Assembly: GCA_023846275.1 (NCBI GenBank)
Contig: JAIUJO010000229.1
Location: 248,030 to 312,029, forward strand
Origin: Vanilla planifolia
Lineage: Eukaryota; Streptophyta; Magnoliopsida; Asparagales; Orchidaceae
Direction: 5' to 3'
DNA: 64,000 nucleotides
Under the pieces are notes generated by a model that had not been told where the DNA came from, ran no database searches, and saw nothing but the letters and a program-made list of their open reading frames with translations. Made by a program: the position numbers and the translations under genes. Shown here piece after piece: positions 24,617 through 36,170 of this stretch (positions are counted from its first letter, which is position 1; the number at the start of each line of letters is the position of its first letter).

Positions 24617-25010
24617 AAATGGGCACCTCCTCCAATGGTGTGGTAAAAATAAATTGTGATTTGGTGCTAGTTGAAAGCCATATTACAAGCATTAAGAATG
24701 TTATGAGGAATCACATGGAGAAACTTTAATTATTGCTAGTATAATGTACTAGATGCTATCATTACTATGGAAACTCTTGTAATCCTTGAAGCCATGGAGA
24801 TTTTAAGAACTACATTTCCAACAATATTTGTTGCGGAGATACAACTAGTTTTTACAACTGTCATTGATGAGATGACTCGGATGATACTATATACTTCCTA
24901 TGAGAAAAATTATGAAAGTGTAGTTAAGTTTGTGGAAGGAATGAGCTCGTTCAAGCTATACCATGTTTTGAGGCAAGGAAATGGCATAGTTGTTTAGTTG
25001 CACATCATGC
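24617..25010 (+). pseudogene. LINE B RNase H domain remnant
   Basis: Begins WAPPPMVW, shifts, then KINCDLVLVESHITSIKNVM, where the KINCD Asp is the first catalytic residue. The frame 24767-24997 continues METLVILEAMEILRTTFPTI with the conserved Glu in an A-E-x-x-A-l-x-A-like context, and ends SSFKLYHVLRQGNGIVV, the family H-V-x-R-x-x-N motif; the final A-D is read as VV. The domain removes RNA from the RNA-DNA hybrid during reverse transcription. It is the best preserved of the four LINE RNase H remnants here. Confidence 0.85.
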
Positions 25011-25289
25011 ACTGTTACATGATTTTCTTTGGGATTCAGAATTATCCCATCTCAAACAACTCCATTATGTATTTATTAGAAGTTTTTTGTAGGCTTTGAC
25101 CACTTATGCTTTATAAACAAACCAAAAGATGGTCACAGAAGGTGTGAGAATTTTAAAATCATTCCAGGATATAGCGACAGATGGTGGTGTTGGCAGATGA
25201 TGGTGCTTGCAATAGCTAGGCTTGTGGGAAATAGTTGAAGGATGAAATTGCATATGCTTCCATGGGTGAATGCTGAATGGATTTAGTTG

Positions 25290-27485
25290 AATCAACCATT
25301 TGAATCAGTGAGGACATTATGATTGTATTGAAGCTATGGAAGAGGTAAAAAAACAAAAGACGTGTTACTTTTGTCCTTTACATTAGCAACAAGCACGATA
25401 ACTCTTGTTTTAGCATGAGATAGTGTAGCAGAATCTGGCATTGTTCTTGTGGTGAATGGACCACTGGATTGTATTGGTGTTGGTCAAGGAAGTTTTAGTA
25501 ATACTATAAAGACATTAAAGAGTGCATCCAAGTTAAAGATGATTTTGTAGTGAGTTTAATTCCTTTGATAATGAAGATGGTGTGTCAAAAGTAATGCAAG
25601 TTGCAATAGTTAAGACAGGGAAGGATGCAGAAGTTTTAAACATAATGGAAAGTGATTTGAAGTTGAAGGAAACTATAGAATTATGTCAGAAATTCAAATT
25701 TTATTGAAGCAGCTGCTTTCAAAGTATGAACTTCAAGTGTTTGTCAATTTGGCAAAGGTGGAGAAAAGAATTGTTTGGATAACAATAAACAAGTATGAAG
25801 CCCAAATAAATGAGCATCATAGACGTGCAAATGAGAAGAAATGCAAGGAATAGGAAACATATTTCTAGTGACTGTCCATTGGAGGGATCAACCGACTGTC
25901 CATTGGAGGGACCAACTAACATGGACATGAAAGTTTGTGCACTAAAAGATACTTCTTTCAGTATTAATATTGAAATTCACCTGTGGAATGAGACTTGTAA
26001 GTGATGAATTATGTATCATCACTCTGACATTATCGATAGAGTATGGAAGTCAATTACTATTTTAGTTAATTGCCAAAGTACTACGTCATAGATGAGGGCA
26101 CCAAAGTATTTTTGGGGTCTTAAATTTATGTTCCTGTTGTTTTAATATTACATTTTGAGTCTATAATGAACAGTGACTAAGTGTGGGTTGAAGGACCTCG
26201 GCAAGATGGACTGGTAGCGGGATTGGACATCTAAACAAAATCTTTTATGCCAAGCTCTATAGAAATTATGTGTGCTTCTATGTTCGTCTATTTTCCAACA
26301 ATCATCCTTATTTATTTGAACCCAAAGAATATTCTTCACATTTCCATGGCTATTGGTGAGCCTATACAAATGGATGGTTGGATGGCAAACCTATAGAGGC
26401 CATCATTTGCTGAGGTCTACATTAGAATTGACCTCTCTAAACCTCTTAGAGAAGGTATGTGGTTAAAAGTTACCTTGAGTAGGATCTTTTAGAGCTTCAA
26501 ATTTTAGGGTCTTTCTGTTAATTGGTTTTCCTATGACAAAATGGGGCATACATCAAAGGTGTGTCCATGCAACAGACTGACCTAGAATTATTACTCTGAT
26601 GAGGGTTCTTTCTCCATGGTGTTTAATCTTGATCGTGTAAAAATTAGAATTCAAATGAGAAGTAGTAGTAGAAGAAGGAAGAGGTTAATGATAATTAACA
26701 TGGCTTGGGGCCATGGATGGTGATGCAACCGAGAAAAAGAAGATTGAGTATATTAATACAATAGTAGGGAAATGTTAATAGAAACAAGGACATAAGTAAG
26801 GACTACACAAGTATGATAACCCAAAAAAATAGGCAAACAAGGAATAGGTGAAAATCAAGGTCTCAGGCTGAAGGGCATAATATGGGATTATATATGATTG
26901 AGTGTGTACCGAAAAATAAAGTACTGGGGGAACATTGAATTAAAATAAATGAGATGGTTGAAGATCCTGATGATATTTCACATACCATGGAACAGGTTGA
27001 GGAGAAATTGACTGGTGTTGTGGATACTCCAAGTACATCAAACAATGTCTAACCACAAGATGCAAGGGAAAAGACAAATACCTAATGGAGTAATTTAGAA
27101 ATATAAGAAACTTAAGAAGAAATATAAAGGGAGGATCCTCTTGAGCAAGATGCAAATTTAAAAAACATAAATAAAGGATGCAGTAGAGAAATGTTGACGA
27201 TGGAAGAGAAAATATTTTCTTAATTCCTTGAGAATTCTTGGATCTATGGATAGCTATGTTGCCTTGGCAAATGCTTGGGAACATAATGGGGCATTGTCCA
27301 AATGCTTATTTTTGCATTAATATAGGAAACCTTGGATGTAGTGAATAAGGGTGGAGTTAGAAGGCATAATATTATTTTTCAGTATTATATGGCTACTAAT
27401 TGTAGGAAGAAAAATTGGCATGGCAATGAGTGGATTATGACAAGAGGCATGGTAATGAATTTTTCAGTATTATATGGCTACTAAC
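25290..27485 (+). mobile_element. LINE C, 5' part only (ORF1), cut off at X2
   Basis: Starts within 200 bp after the LINE B tail and contains an ORF1 N-terminal region (about 25430-25700), the middle (26030-26400), knuckle (26510-26570) and GPWM-like motif (26705-26725). At about 27485 the text switches abruptly to an X2 unit (CATCATGGAAGAAGACAAGTCC). No endonuclease, RT or RNase H follows. LINE C therefore represents only the 5' end of an element. Confidence 0.75.
25430..26740 (+). pseudogene. LINE C ORF1 remnant
   Basis: The N-terminal portion reads SGIVLVVNGPLDCIGVGQGS, then FSNTIKTLKSASKLK, which aligns with LINE D text DIVIVVYALVYYGYATQGN, then VGNILKTSLDVFESN. The middle includes SFAEVYIRIDLSKPLREGMW (with frame changes). 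The knuckle reads WFSYDKMGHTSKVCP: the first two Cys are Trp and Tyr, while His and last Cys remain. GLGAMDGDA near 26705 replaces GPWMVVQ. A repeated 21-bp phrase (TGTCCATTGGAGGGA...) lies in tandem at about 25875-25915. Confidence 0.72.
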
Positions 27486-27600
27486 TGTACATGGCATATT
27501 ATTATAATTCCATCATGGAAGAAGACAAGTCCCCTAATTTAGCAACAAACATTCGTGCTAAGCAAACACAAGCTATTAATTCCATAAAAAAGTGAAAAAG
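27486..27600. repeat. X2 remnant, copy 3 (part of one ~320-bp unit)
   Basis: Text reads ATTCCATCATGGAAGAAGAC, then AAGTCCCCTAATTTAGCAAC, followed by the X3-leading phrase AAAAAGTGAAAAAGTTTTAC. In the large X2 arrays this is the middle and end of the last unit before X3. LINE C joins directly to it, so the rest of the array is missing or was never present here. Confidence 0.7.
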
Positions 27601-28999
27601 TTTTACTCACACATAGAGCTACTATAAAAACCTCTTTAATAATGAATATGAGCAAAAGAGAAACACTTTTTTAAAAGGCAAATTATGGGGATGGATCTAC
27701 TACTACTAGGGTTAGATCTTAGAGTATTATGAAAATTTATTGAGAAGACAAACTACTATACTTCCCACATTGCGTCATCCAACATCCTTGATGGGCAATG
27801 TGAGGCATTTAAACTTTTCACTAAGGAAAGCCTCCAAGGGGTGCAACATGAATCATATAATATCACATAATGTATTGTTTGAAGTATCATTATAAGCATC
27901 ACAACGAGTACCACAATAAGAACATGAAGTGGAGTAAGTTGAGTAAGCAATCAAGCAAGTATGGGGTGTTTTGAAACTTTTGTGATGGCTATGTCTCTAA
28001 GGGGATGAATCTACCACAAAAGGGTTGGATCTCTATAGATTGTGATAGTAATGCCACTCTGCCATTTATAATGCCCCATCACAAATTTAAGTCAATTTTA
28101 AGGTTGCTCGTACCTAACTACCATTTATTACAATGCATGTGTTATCCAACTTTCCTTCACATTAGGCAAGCCTATGGTTGTGTGCCATTGGTGTGCAAAG
28201 CCTATATTATTAGACAATAGGTGAACAACATGTCTAGGTATTATATCATAGCATGAATTATGAGTTAAGGGCATTTAGTCAAAATCTTGGAAAGGATAGC
28301 TTTGCATCATTGCCTTTTCATCTAAGCATGATGATCAATTATGTGCATCAATGGTTCCACTCATACTAAGTTGAATTAGTTTTACGAGACATTCATCAGT
28401 ATGGTAAAATAAACCTACCTCATGAAAATCTAAACCCAACTATGTTCCTTATTGGCGGGTGAATAATCTAACACTTGGTAAATTCTTCTTTACAAAGACA
28501 GCAAGATCCAACATTAAAGGATGAAAAAGTATGGTTGCTATTAATGCTTAATTACCACAAACTAGTCATTCATATGGGAAGTTTTTTGACACCTTTAGCT
28601 TAACATTTTGAAAGCCTAAAGGATCAGCAGAGAACACATTCATAATTTATATTTGTATCAAAAATCAAAATCAAAAGAGTTTTTATGATTTTATTCTAGA
28701 TGAGATTTCTATTCTCATTGAGTTCATATTCAGACATTTGCATTATCTTTCAATAGACGTGCTACCCCAACTAAAGTCTCTACTCTGCAATGTCTTCTAC
28801 CTAGATCGATACACCAATGCAAGACTTGTAGAGAAAAGGATGGTTTAAGCCCTACCAACATCTTATGAAATAAGTAAGACGACATTAAAAGTAGTGGAAT
28901 TTTAATTATGTTGGCATGCTAACTACTAATTAAGCTACATGTCCCATGTCATTTGAGAAAGTCACATTAGAGTGAAGCTCAATAGGGTATTCCTTCCTT

Positions 29000-30800
29000 T
29001 GTCAACCCATTCCCTTGGATAATGTTTCTCTATTTAGATGAAGAGGCATTTAGCTAGCTTAAGAGAGACATAGTTACCCCTATCAAATACCAACGCTTAG
29101 TTGAATTTCATCACTTTGACATTCATAGCACTAAGTAGATAAAACATTATATGAGCATCCTTAAAGACCATTGCAAAGCATTGTTTTAATTAAATATTTT
29201 GATTCTTAATGTCCCTACCAATTATGAGTTGATTGTCCAATGCCTCAGAAAGGCCCCTCATAGGGGTTGCTCTAAATTTGTCCCACATTTAGCATGCATC
29301 AAATAGCTTTTACTACACAAGTAGCTCTAATAGTCCATTGGCACTTGTGCCCAAACCTTTATAGCTAATCCTTTTCCCAAAGTAATTGATCCATTTTCTC
29401 AGCTTCCCTAGTCTACAATACTACAACCATTAGAGGTTGTTCACTTGAGAGACTTGATGTGGTTGTGAGCATGATCAATTTTGGAAGGAACCTGGTCATT
29501 TGAATTTTCAAGGTTCACCAGGGGTGCATCAGATAATGCTCAACATGTTGTGCTCTTCGAATTACTTGGCCCTACCTCTAATTGAACCATTTCCTAGGTT
29601 GATAAGTTGTGTAGAAGAAAAACATAACCCTTTTTGAGGCCTCCATTGACATATCTGGACCACTTGACATTGCCATTGACTACCACGTTCTTCATTGAGA
29701 ATTTTAACTTGAGTCCCTTTGAAACTTATGACAAAAGTCACCCTCCATGGGTTTCCCCATCTTCTTGGATTGGCCAGCCCAAGTGCACGTACCATTACAT
29801 ATGGCGCTTTTCCTCCCGTCAAACTTGAATGTTGTCATTTAAATATTTGCTACTAATGTTAGGAGCCATGCTAGTGGATGCTCTAGAAGGGCTTACACCC
29901 TACACATTGCTGCCACCATTGCACTCTCTTATTAAGGGATGATGTATTGAACTAATGACTAGATGTGTGTCATATGCTTTAGTGTCATCAATGTTTGGTG
30001 CTAATCGATTTGACATTTTATATTTTACACACCTCTTAGTGGATTTGGATTTCCAAGACCATCATCATGCTATCTTAATTGACCAGCACCTTTTGTGGGG
30101 TCTAGGTTATTGCATAGTTTGACACAGGAGTATGATCTCCAATTCATTATGTATTTCCAATTATGCTTGTCAAAAGTGGACCACTTGGATCCCATATTCA
30201 TTGGTTGAACTTTTCAAAGATTCTAAGCCTTCCTAAGTATTTAAACTTTGAGATGAGGTCGAGGGAATTATGTTTGTAATGCCTCTAATATTTGTATTTA
30301 GTTGATAAAACTCCAAGTGTGGCTCCAACTATCTTGAGGGAAGATTCAAGGGGAACCAAGCATTAGATGGTTTGATTAGTCTTTTGGCGCAGGCCAAATC
30401 ACATGAATAACTTTCATGTTAGTATCACTTTGGGCGTCCACTAGAGTTCATTCTACCTTTGCCCCACTCAAGCATAGTTCACTACCTTTTCGATCTTGAT
30501 AGGCATTCTCTCATGCAAAACTTCATAGAAATACACCTCATTTAGTGGCTCACTCCTCGAAAAAGGATCCCACCATTTAGTTTCCTTTTTCCTTTTGAGA
30601 TTACTCACCTGTTGACATGCAGCCATGTCAAATTCTTTAGTTTGTGTTTCAAGATGGGTTAGATGGGGAATCCATTGTCTGTTGTCAATGCATGTAATGC
30701 ATTCATGGCATGTTTTGTTGGGTCCAACATTGTTATCGACCACGATGATGATTTCTCCATATGCGATGTCTTGTCATGCTCCTATCACCGTAATGACCAA
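29000..30800 (-). pseudogene. X3 minus-strand coding remnant, copy 3 (unidentified protein, longest)
   Basis: Unrecognised. From 30790 downwards the minus strand gives IIVVVDNNVGPNKTC, PHLTHLETQTKEFDMAACQQ, VSNLKRKKETKWWDPFSRSE and HERMPIKIEKVVNYA. After a less clear stretch it gives YDTHLVISSIHHPLIRE, then VVNGNVKWSRYVNGGLKKG (29627-29683), LSDAPLVNLENSNDQVPSK (about 29480-29540), TNLEQPL-GAF (about 29240-29282) and NVKVMKFN (about 29109-29130). Copy 4 has matching text for each piece in the same frame. Coding ancestry is likely, about 500-600 codons in all. The 86-codon ORF 29562-29822 is in a shadow frame over part of it. No known domain found. Confidence 0.55.
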
Positions 30801-31089
30801 AGATAGTCTGCTCCTCGAGTCGTGCAACAAACCACATAATGACTTTTATCATCTAGTCAAGATGTACTACCGGCCCCATCTACTTCCCTCCTAACACTTC
30901 TAAGGACATTTTGACTCTTTGTTCAATGTCCTTTTCATATTTCCCTTGAGGTACTTATTTGCTATTAGTCTCTCACAATTATTTATCCTTAGATGAAATT
31001 TACTAAATTTAGGATGCATTCTAAACAAACTAACACATTGGTTGTGCTTCTATAGCACCATAGTATGAGTCAAGTGTATTCCTAACCCA

Positions 31090-32930
31090 AATCTATGGTA
31101 CTTTTTTTAATGATAATATATCTTAAGTATTTCTAATGAATTAGTTCAAGTGAAATTTTAAATTTTAGATAGACGATGCTTATGTTTTATGATAAAAGTT
31201 GAAAATGTTGTGAAAATGTGAAATCCCCATGAAAATCATCTTAGTTGGAGCAAACCACCAAGGGATACACTTTGAATTTAATTATAACTATTTAATTTTA
31301 CTTTAACTATAATGTTAAACTTGATTGAAACATTTATTACAAGACACACAAATTAATATAAAATTAATTATTTTTCAAAAAAAAATGTTTTTCAATTTTT
31401 TTATCTACCATTACCATCATTTTAGCTATATTATATCATTGAAAATCTTAATTAGCTTAATACAAAACTTATGTTATAGAAATATTTACTAGTTAATAAA
31501 ACTTTTTAAACATAATAATCCTATAAATGGGATTACTATAGTAACTTATTCAGGTCAAGTCAATGAATCCTAAACCTATTCAGAAAGTTAAAAAGTCGAC
31601 AAACAAATCCTAAATCAAGATGAATGTGTGTATCAAATTGGGTTATCACTTCTATGTCCAAAAGTCAAGTATAATGCATCATTAGTTGCACTAGTCATGA
31701 CGTCCTAGGGAAACTAGCACTTATCTCGAATAAGTGCATAATAGGATTTTGCAAAGCTTTAAAAACAAAACAACTTTGTTCAACTTTACAATGTGGTACT
31801 AAAACAAAGCTATTTTGTTTGTACAATGTCCTTCCTAATTACATAAATAATACCTAATTATATGCTCCATTTGATAATGCCATTTCATGATTTCAAAATA
31901 GTTGCTTATTCCTTATGGAAGATCTACATCAAGCCTTTTGATTATGATTTTGATCTAATGGTCATGATCAAATCTTATTTCTAAATAGCACAAGTTGGTA
32001 TTCAACTATCCAATCATGCTGGTTTCATGATCAAATAGTCTTGCATGCTTCCAATTGAATGACCCATGCACAATGGCTCTTTTAATCATTATTTTGAGTC
32101 ATTAGAAATTTTAATTAAATAATAAATTTTTGAATAAAATAACGTATGTTGACGAAAATTGTAACTACTAATTTGCTTCTTTGGTAAGTTTTTTTAGTCA
32201 TAACAAAATGTCTATAAATAGGAGAACTTTTAAAAGAAAAAAAATTTCTAACTTTTTATTAATATAAAGAAAATTTTCAAACCATGACATTCAAGCACTT
32301 AGTAGCCTATTGTTATCATCGCTTCCACATCTTACATCCCATAGTCATCAAACTCCAAAATTCAACTTTTTTTCTCAAAGTTCTAAGTCATCCATTTTCA
32401 TTATTTGTAATTGATTTAATTAAAAATACTTGAGCAACATTAATGATTCAATCAAGCATAAGATTTTTTTCGATTGATTTCCATTTTATGTTGTCGGATG
32501 TTTTGCTTTTGTTGTCGTTTTAATTCATTGTGAGGTCATAGTAGCCTACTTCTGTTGTTTTATCATTATGAGGGTTTTTTGTACCTCTCATTTAGTGAAA
32601 TAGTTATATTGAGTATCTATTCTTAGCTTTTGTCTGGGGTGGATGAAGGCCTATTTTTTTGGTAGAACACCTAATAATTGTAAGACTACATTTCTAATTC
32701 TTATTGATTTTTCTTTTTCATAATTTTTGTTAAACTTTATAATTAAAAGAAACATTAAAATTTTTTAAATTAAAGTAAAATTTTACATAACAACACACTT
32801 TGATGTTTGCTAATGTTTATTGATAATTATTCCAAACTTTTTTCTTTAAATATTTTTGTAAGAAATCAAAATTTTTATTCTTAGCAATTCACCTCTCTTT
32901 TGTTGAACCACACTTCAAGTCAAACAAGAC
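31090..32930 (+). mobile_element. Probable solo LTR of a Ty1/copia-like element inside X3
   Basis: X3 homology breaks off near 31090 and resumes near 32930; the inserted ~1.8 kb has LTR-like landmarks. There is a promoter-like TATAAATAGGAG at 32213, with TTTTATTAATATAAAG downstream. A GGGGTGGATGAAGGCCTAT phrase at about 32636 resembles the GTGGATGTAGGC stretch near the end of many plant copia LTRs, and AATTCACCTCTCTTTTGTTG at about 32885 resembles the AATTCACCCC end motif. A hairpin with 8-bp arms lies at 31717-31737. I see no internal region, no PBS and no clear target-site duplication, so limits are approximate. Confidence 0.5.
32211..32226 (+). promoter_or_regulatory. TATA box of the probable LTR
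   Basis: TCTATAAATAGGAGAA sits about two thirds into the 1.8-kb inserted sequence, the usual place of the U3/R boundary promoter in plant LTRs. Activity cannot be judged from sequence. Confidence 0.45.
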
Positions 32931-34738
32931 TCTCATTATCCATGGTGCCCCTTCTAGGAGAGTTGACCCTAATCTGGCATTGAAGATATCATTATAAATT
33001 ACAATTTGTGATTCAAGCTATCTAATTTTCTCACTGGTTGGACCTGTTTCACTCTCTGTTACTAAGGGAATCTTCATAGGTTCCTTCTTCAAACTTCTTT
33101 ATTTTCTTAAACTTAGTGGGACCTAATTCACTTAAGATTGTGTCAGTACTCTACACCGTCAAGCATGGAGTTGGAGTTGTGAGGAGAATCTACTTGTTTC
33201 GTTGCAACATCAATTTTTATTACCCAATGCCACAACACTTGATGGCATCCACGTCTTATTGCATCTATTTCAAACCATCACACAATGCTTTAACATGCTA
33301 TTCTATGGCATGGGGTGCCATCACTCAGCTCCAAATAAGGGTGAGGTCCTAAACCAATGATTCCATGCTTTCAGAGGGAGTGATAGGTCACATTACACTG
33401 ATGTAAACATGCCCTTGGCTTCTTTCCATTTGTGCAACTTGCATTAAAAAAAGGATGGTTTATAAGATTCTATAATTAATAGCAAAAATCACATTTCACT
33501 ATGTTCTTAATCAATGGAAGATCCAAGATATCCATTGCTAAGAGATGTTTGATGTTCAAGTGAAGCCACAATAAATCTAGCGAGGAACAACATACATGTT
33601 GCTAGCCTAGCATTTGCTCTCCCTAGGAGCACGAACAAGCCCATTGGTTCTTTATCCCTCATTGCATCAAGCTCCATGTGGAAGCAAGAGTGTGCACATT
33701 TGAAGAATGTGACATTGAATAGTCATCGCACCCCAGTAGGTTGCACAGATCACTCAATCATTTGTGGCTATTAATAAGAAGCCATTTGAAGGTTCACCTA
33801 TGGAAACCTTGTTACAATGTCTCCTTTATCTAAATGATATGGTGCAATAGAGTTCTTATCTAGTCACACATGTTAAATAGTTTGCAATGTAGTGATTGGA
33901 ACAGTTCTGTAGACCATTCAATCGATATAAGTGATGAATAGTGTGTACCAAGGGCAAGAATGTAGTCAATGTGAGATGATTACTCATGCTTATTAGGAAT
34001 TCCTCATTGAAGTCCAACACTTGCAATGATCTATTCCAATCATGATGAAATTTTTGTAAGATTACCTAGGCCTTTCAACCAAGGCAATGAACTCGATTAA
34101 TACATAATTGTAGCATGTGTGTAGCCCAAAACATCTAGAGGAATCACACACCTATTATTGCCTCAAACTTCCAAGGCCAAGGGGCCATTGTCCCTCTAAG
34201 ATGTTGACCACAAAACTTGTGCTCTGTAGAGCTAGTTAGCAAACAAAGGTCTTCTTCATTAACATAATTAATTAGGTAAATCACTCCATCAGCTAAGATA
34301 GTTCTTGCACCACCTCAAATAGAATCAACAAAGAGCTCTCAATATGTCAATCATTGCTATGTCTTAACCGGTAAGCTTCCACAAATTGAGTAAAATTAGG
34401 TTGTATGCTTCACTCTGATTGGTGCATTATCTTCAATTCTTTGAAGTTTGAACTTTGCAACTGTACTCCACTTAGACCTTGATGATTAAACCTATGGACT
34501 TTTATAATTGCAAAGTCTTTCAATGACATCATGAATTGTAGCTAGATGAAGATGTAGGTGGATGAAGTTATAAGATAGATAGAATTACAAGTGGATGCAA
34601 TTACTATTAGACAGAGTTGTAAGCAAATGGAAACACTAAAAGGCTTATTATGGGCCATGTTCTCTACTACTACTGAACTTGAAATGCATATAATACCAAC
34701 TTTTCTCTGAGTACTCCATAAGATTTTTGTGATCAATA

Positions 34739-35190
34739 GTGGGCACAAAGTCCAAAAAGATTATGAAAAAAATAATAGACATGGCACAATCATCCCTAAC
34801 AAGGCTAGTAAGTATAGATGCTCTTATCCCAATAAGTGACAATTTCGAGGATCTTGACATTGTCATTGTAGTTTATGCTCTAGTATACTATGGCTATGCT
34901 ACTCAAGGGAATGTAGGAAATATTTTAAAGACTTCATTAGATGTATTTGAGTCAAATGAGGTGTACTATGAAGCAAAATCTTATAAGGATGATGACAAAA
35001 AATCATTTAAGATGTTGGATGAATTAACTACAATTGTAAACATGGTACAATAAAATGAATGTCTTTGGAGAAGCTAAACAAACTAGATAGTGAAATGAAG
35101 TTGAAAGAACTTGCAAAATTGTGTACTATATCAAAGGAAAATGTTATATGTTCCAATAATGCAAAAGTAGTTTATTTATGAAGGTGCATT
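34739..35190 (+). pseudogene. LINE D ORF1 N-terminal region
   Basis: A 104-codon open frame (34739-35053) starts MGTKSKKIMKK, includes MAQSSLTRLVSIDAL and the segment DIVIVVYALVYYGYATQGN, and ends in a Lys/Asp-rich stretch. LINE C has a parallel segment near 25440, which is the main reason to place this frame in ORF1. No known fold is evident. The likely original start may be the internal Met before AQSS, since LINE ORF1 proteins often begin shortly before such a segment; this is inference. Confidence 0.6.
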
Positions 35191-35459
35191 AAAGTGTTTT
35201 TTTATAATGCCAAAGTGGCAATGGAGGAAAATTCTCTGATTAGTAACTACCTAGCATGTAGTGTGGTTAAGGTGACTTTCGGAGAAACTCTTATGGGATG
35301 GAGAGTGAATAATGGTAATAAAATTTCCTTTGGAGACACCTTTGGATATTACAGGTAGACATTGGCAAATGTTGATGTGAAGATGATAGCATGAAGTGAT
35401 ACAACATTCTTAATAAATGATCCAATTCATCTTTGAAATGAAATTAGTAAACATTAACT

Positions 35460-36170
35460 TCATTACCAGTAATATGATCTAGTTGGTAGAGTGTATGGTA
35501 GTCATTTAACTTTTCAATGGATTGCTAGAGTACTCAAAAGAAGAAGGGGACGTTTCAGTGGATTTTGGGTTATGGACTTACCAACAGGCTAGCATTGTTT
35601 ACACTTTGAGTTAGTTATAGATAGAGACTCTATGTGGTTGAGAGGTCCCTAGCAAGTTATAGGCTCTGCATTGGGATTAGATGTGTTCACATCGAGACTT
35701 AGACCAAATACTTCAGCCCTTATGTGTGAGCCAATATTGGTTAGTTTTTTGGCATTCCCTCTAATGTATTGGGATACAAAATATTTTGCACATTGCAAAG
35801 GCTATAGGAGAGCTTATTCAAATTAATGGTTGGATGACTAACATACAAACAACATCCTTTATAAGTGTATGTGTAAGACATGACGTATCTAAGCCTCTTA
35901 GAGTGGGTATGTGGCTCAATGGACCATTTGATCGACCTTTCTAATGGTTTGAGTATTAGGGACTTCTTTCTATTTGTTTCCATTGTGGAAAATTGGGACA
36001 TGTATTTGGGATATGGACATTTAGGGAGTTGATCAATAATGCTACTATAGTAGAGAGTCATTGTCCTATTAAGGTATGGCTTGAAAATGATAAGAATGTG
36101 GGGACAAGTATAATTCAAGTAGAGATAGAAGCTAATTATGATAAGCAACAAGGTTTGGACCTTTGATTAT
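35460..36170 (+). pseudogene. LINE D ORF1 middle: DUF4283-like segment and CCHC knuckle
   Basis: Readable pieces are FELVIDRDSMWLRGP, then LRPNTSALMCEPILVSFLAF and PLMYWDTKYF, matching the DUF4283 pattern of plant LINE ORF1 (D-R-x-x-x-L-x-x-G-P-W ... P-x-W-V-x-x-x-x-L-P-x-x-x-W). Then come ISVCVRHDVSKPLRVGMW, LNGPFDRPF and the knuckle CFHCGKLGHVFGIW near 35980-36020. The first three ligands (C, C, H) are intact and the last Cys is Trp. Two or three stops and one frameshift interrupt it. Confidence 0.85.

Larger units (their letters stand above)
19060..25120 (+). mobile_element. LINE B, L1-type LINE with internal RT deletion, dead
   Basis: Domains in order: ORF1 knuckle (19080-19500), linker with an extra knuckle-like motif (about 21006-21180), endonuclease C-terminal half (22100-22430), front half of RT (23080-23440), RT thumb-side segment (23470-23700) and RNase H (24617-25010), then a 3' tail like that of LINEs A and F (AGGCTTTGACCA near 25092). 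The element enters ORF1 near the DUF4283/knuckle boundary, so its 5' end is missing next to X3. The RT is joined from VTHMNTP-type text straight to the IHY-SWN segment, deleting the YADD-bearing palm. Confidence 0.83.
27600..34480. repeat. X3 block, copy 3 (longest; interrupted by a solo LTR)
   Basis: Aligns with X3 copies 1, 2 and 4 from the doubled GGGATGGATCTAC module (about 27690 and 28000) to about 31090, then resumes at about 32930 and ends near 34480. Text from 33010 to 34440 follows 17400-19000 of copy 2, including ATTACACTGATGTAAACATG (33390) and AAGAGCTCTCAATATGTCAA (34330). It contains the longest stretch of the minus-strand coding remnant (about 29000-30800). Confidence 0.78.

Noticed and set aside
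29562..29822. 86-codon minus-strand ORF with a GLANPRRWG segment also seen in X3 copy 4b
   Set aside because: The neighbouring frame gives longer agreement between copies 3 and 4b (NNKWxKxVxxGLKK, LENxN). GLANP text is conserved only because the nucleotides are.
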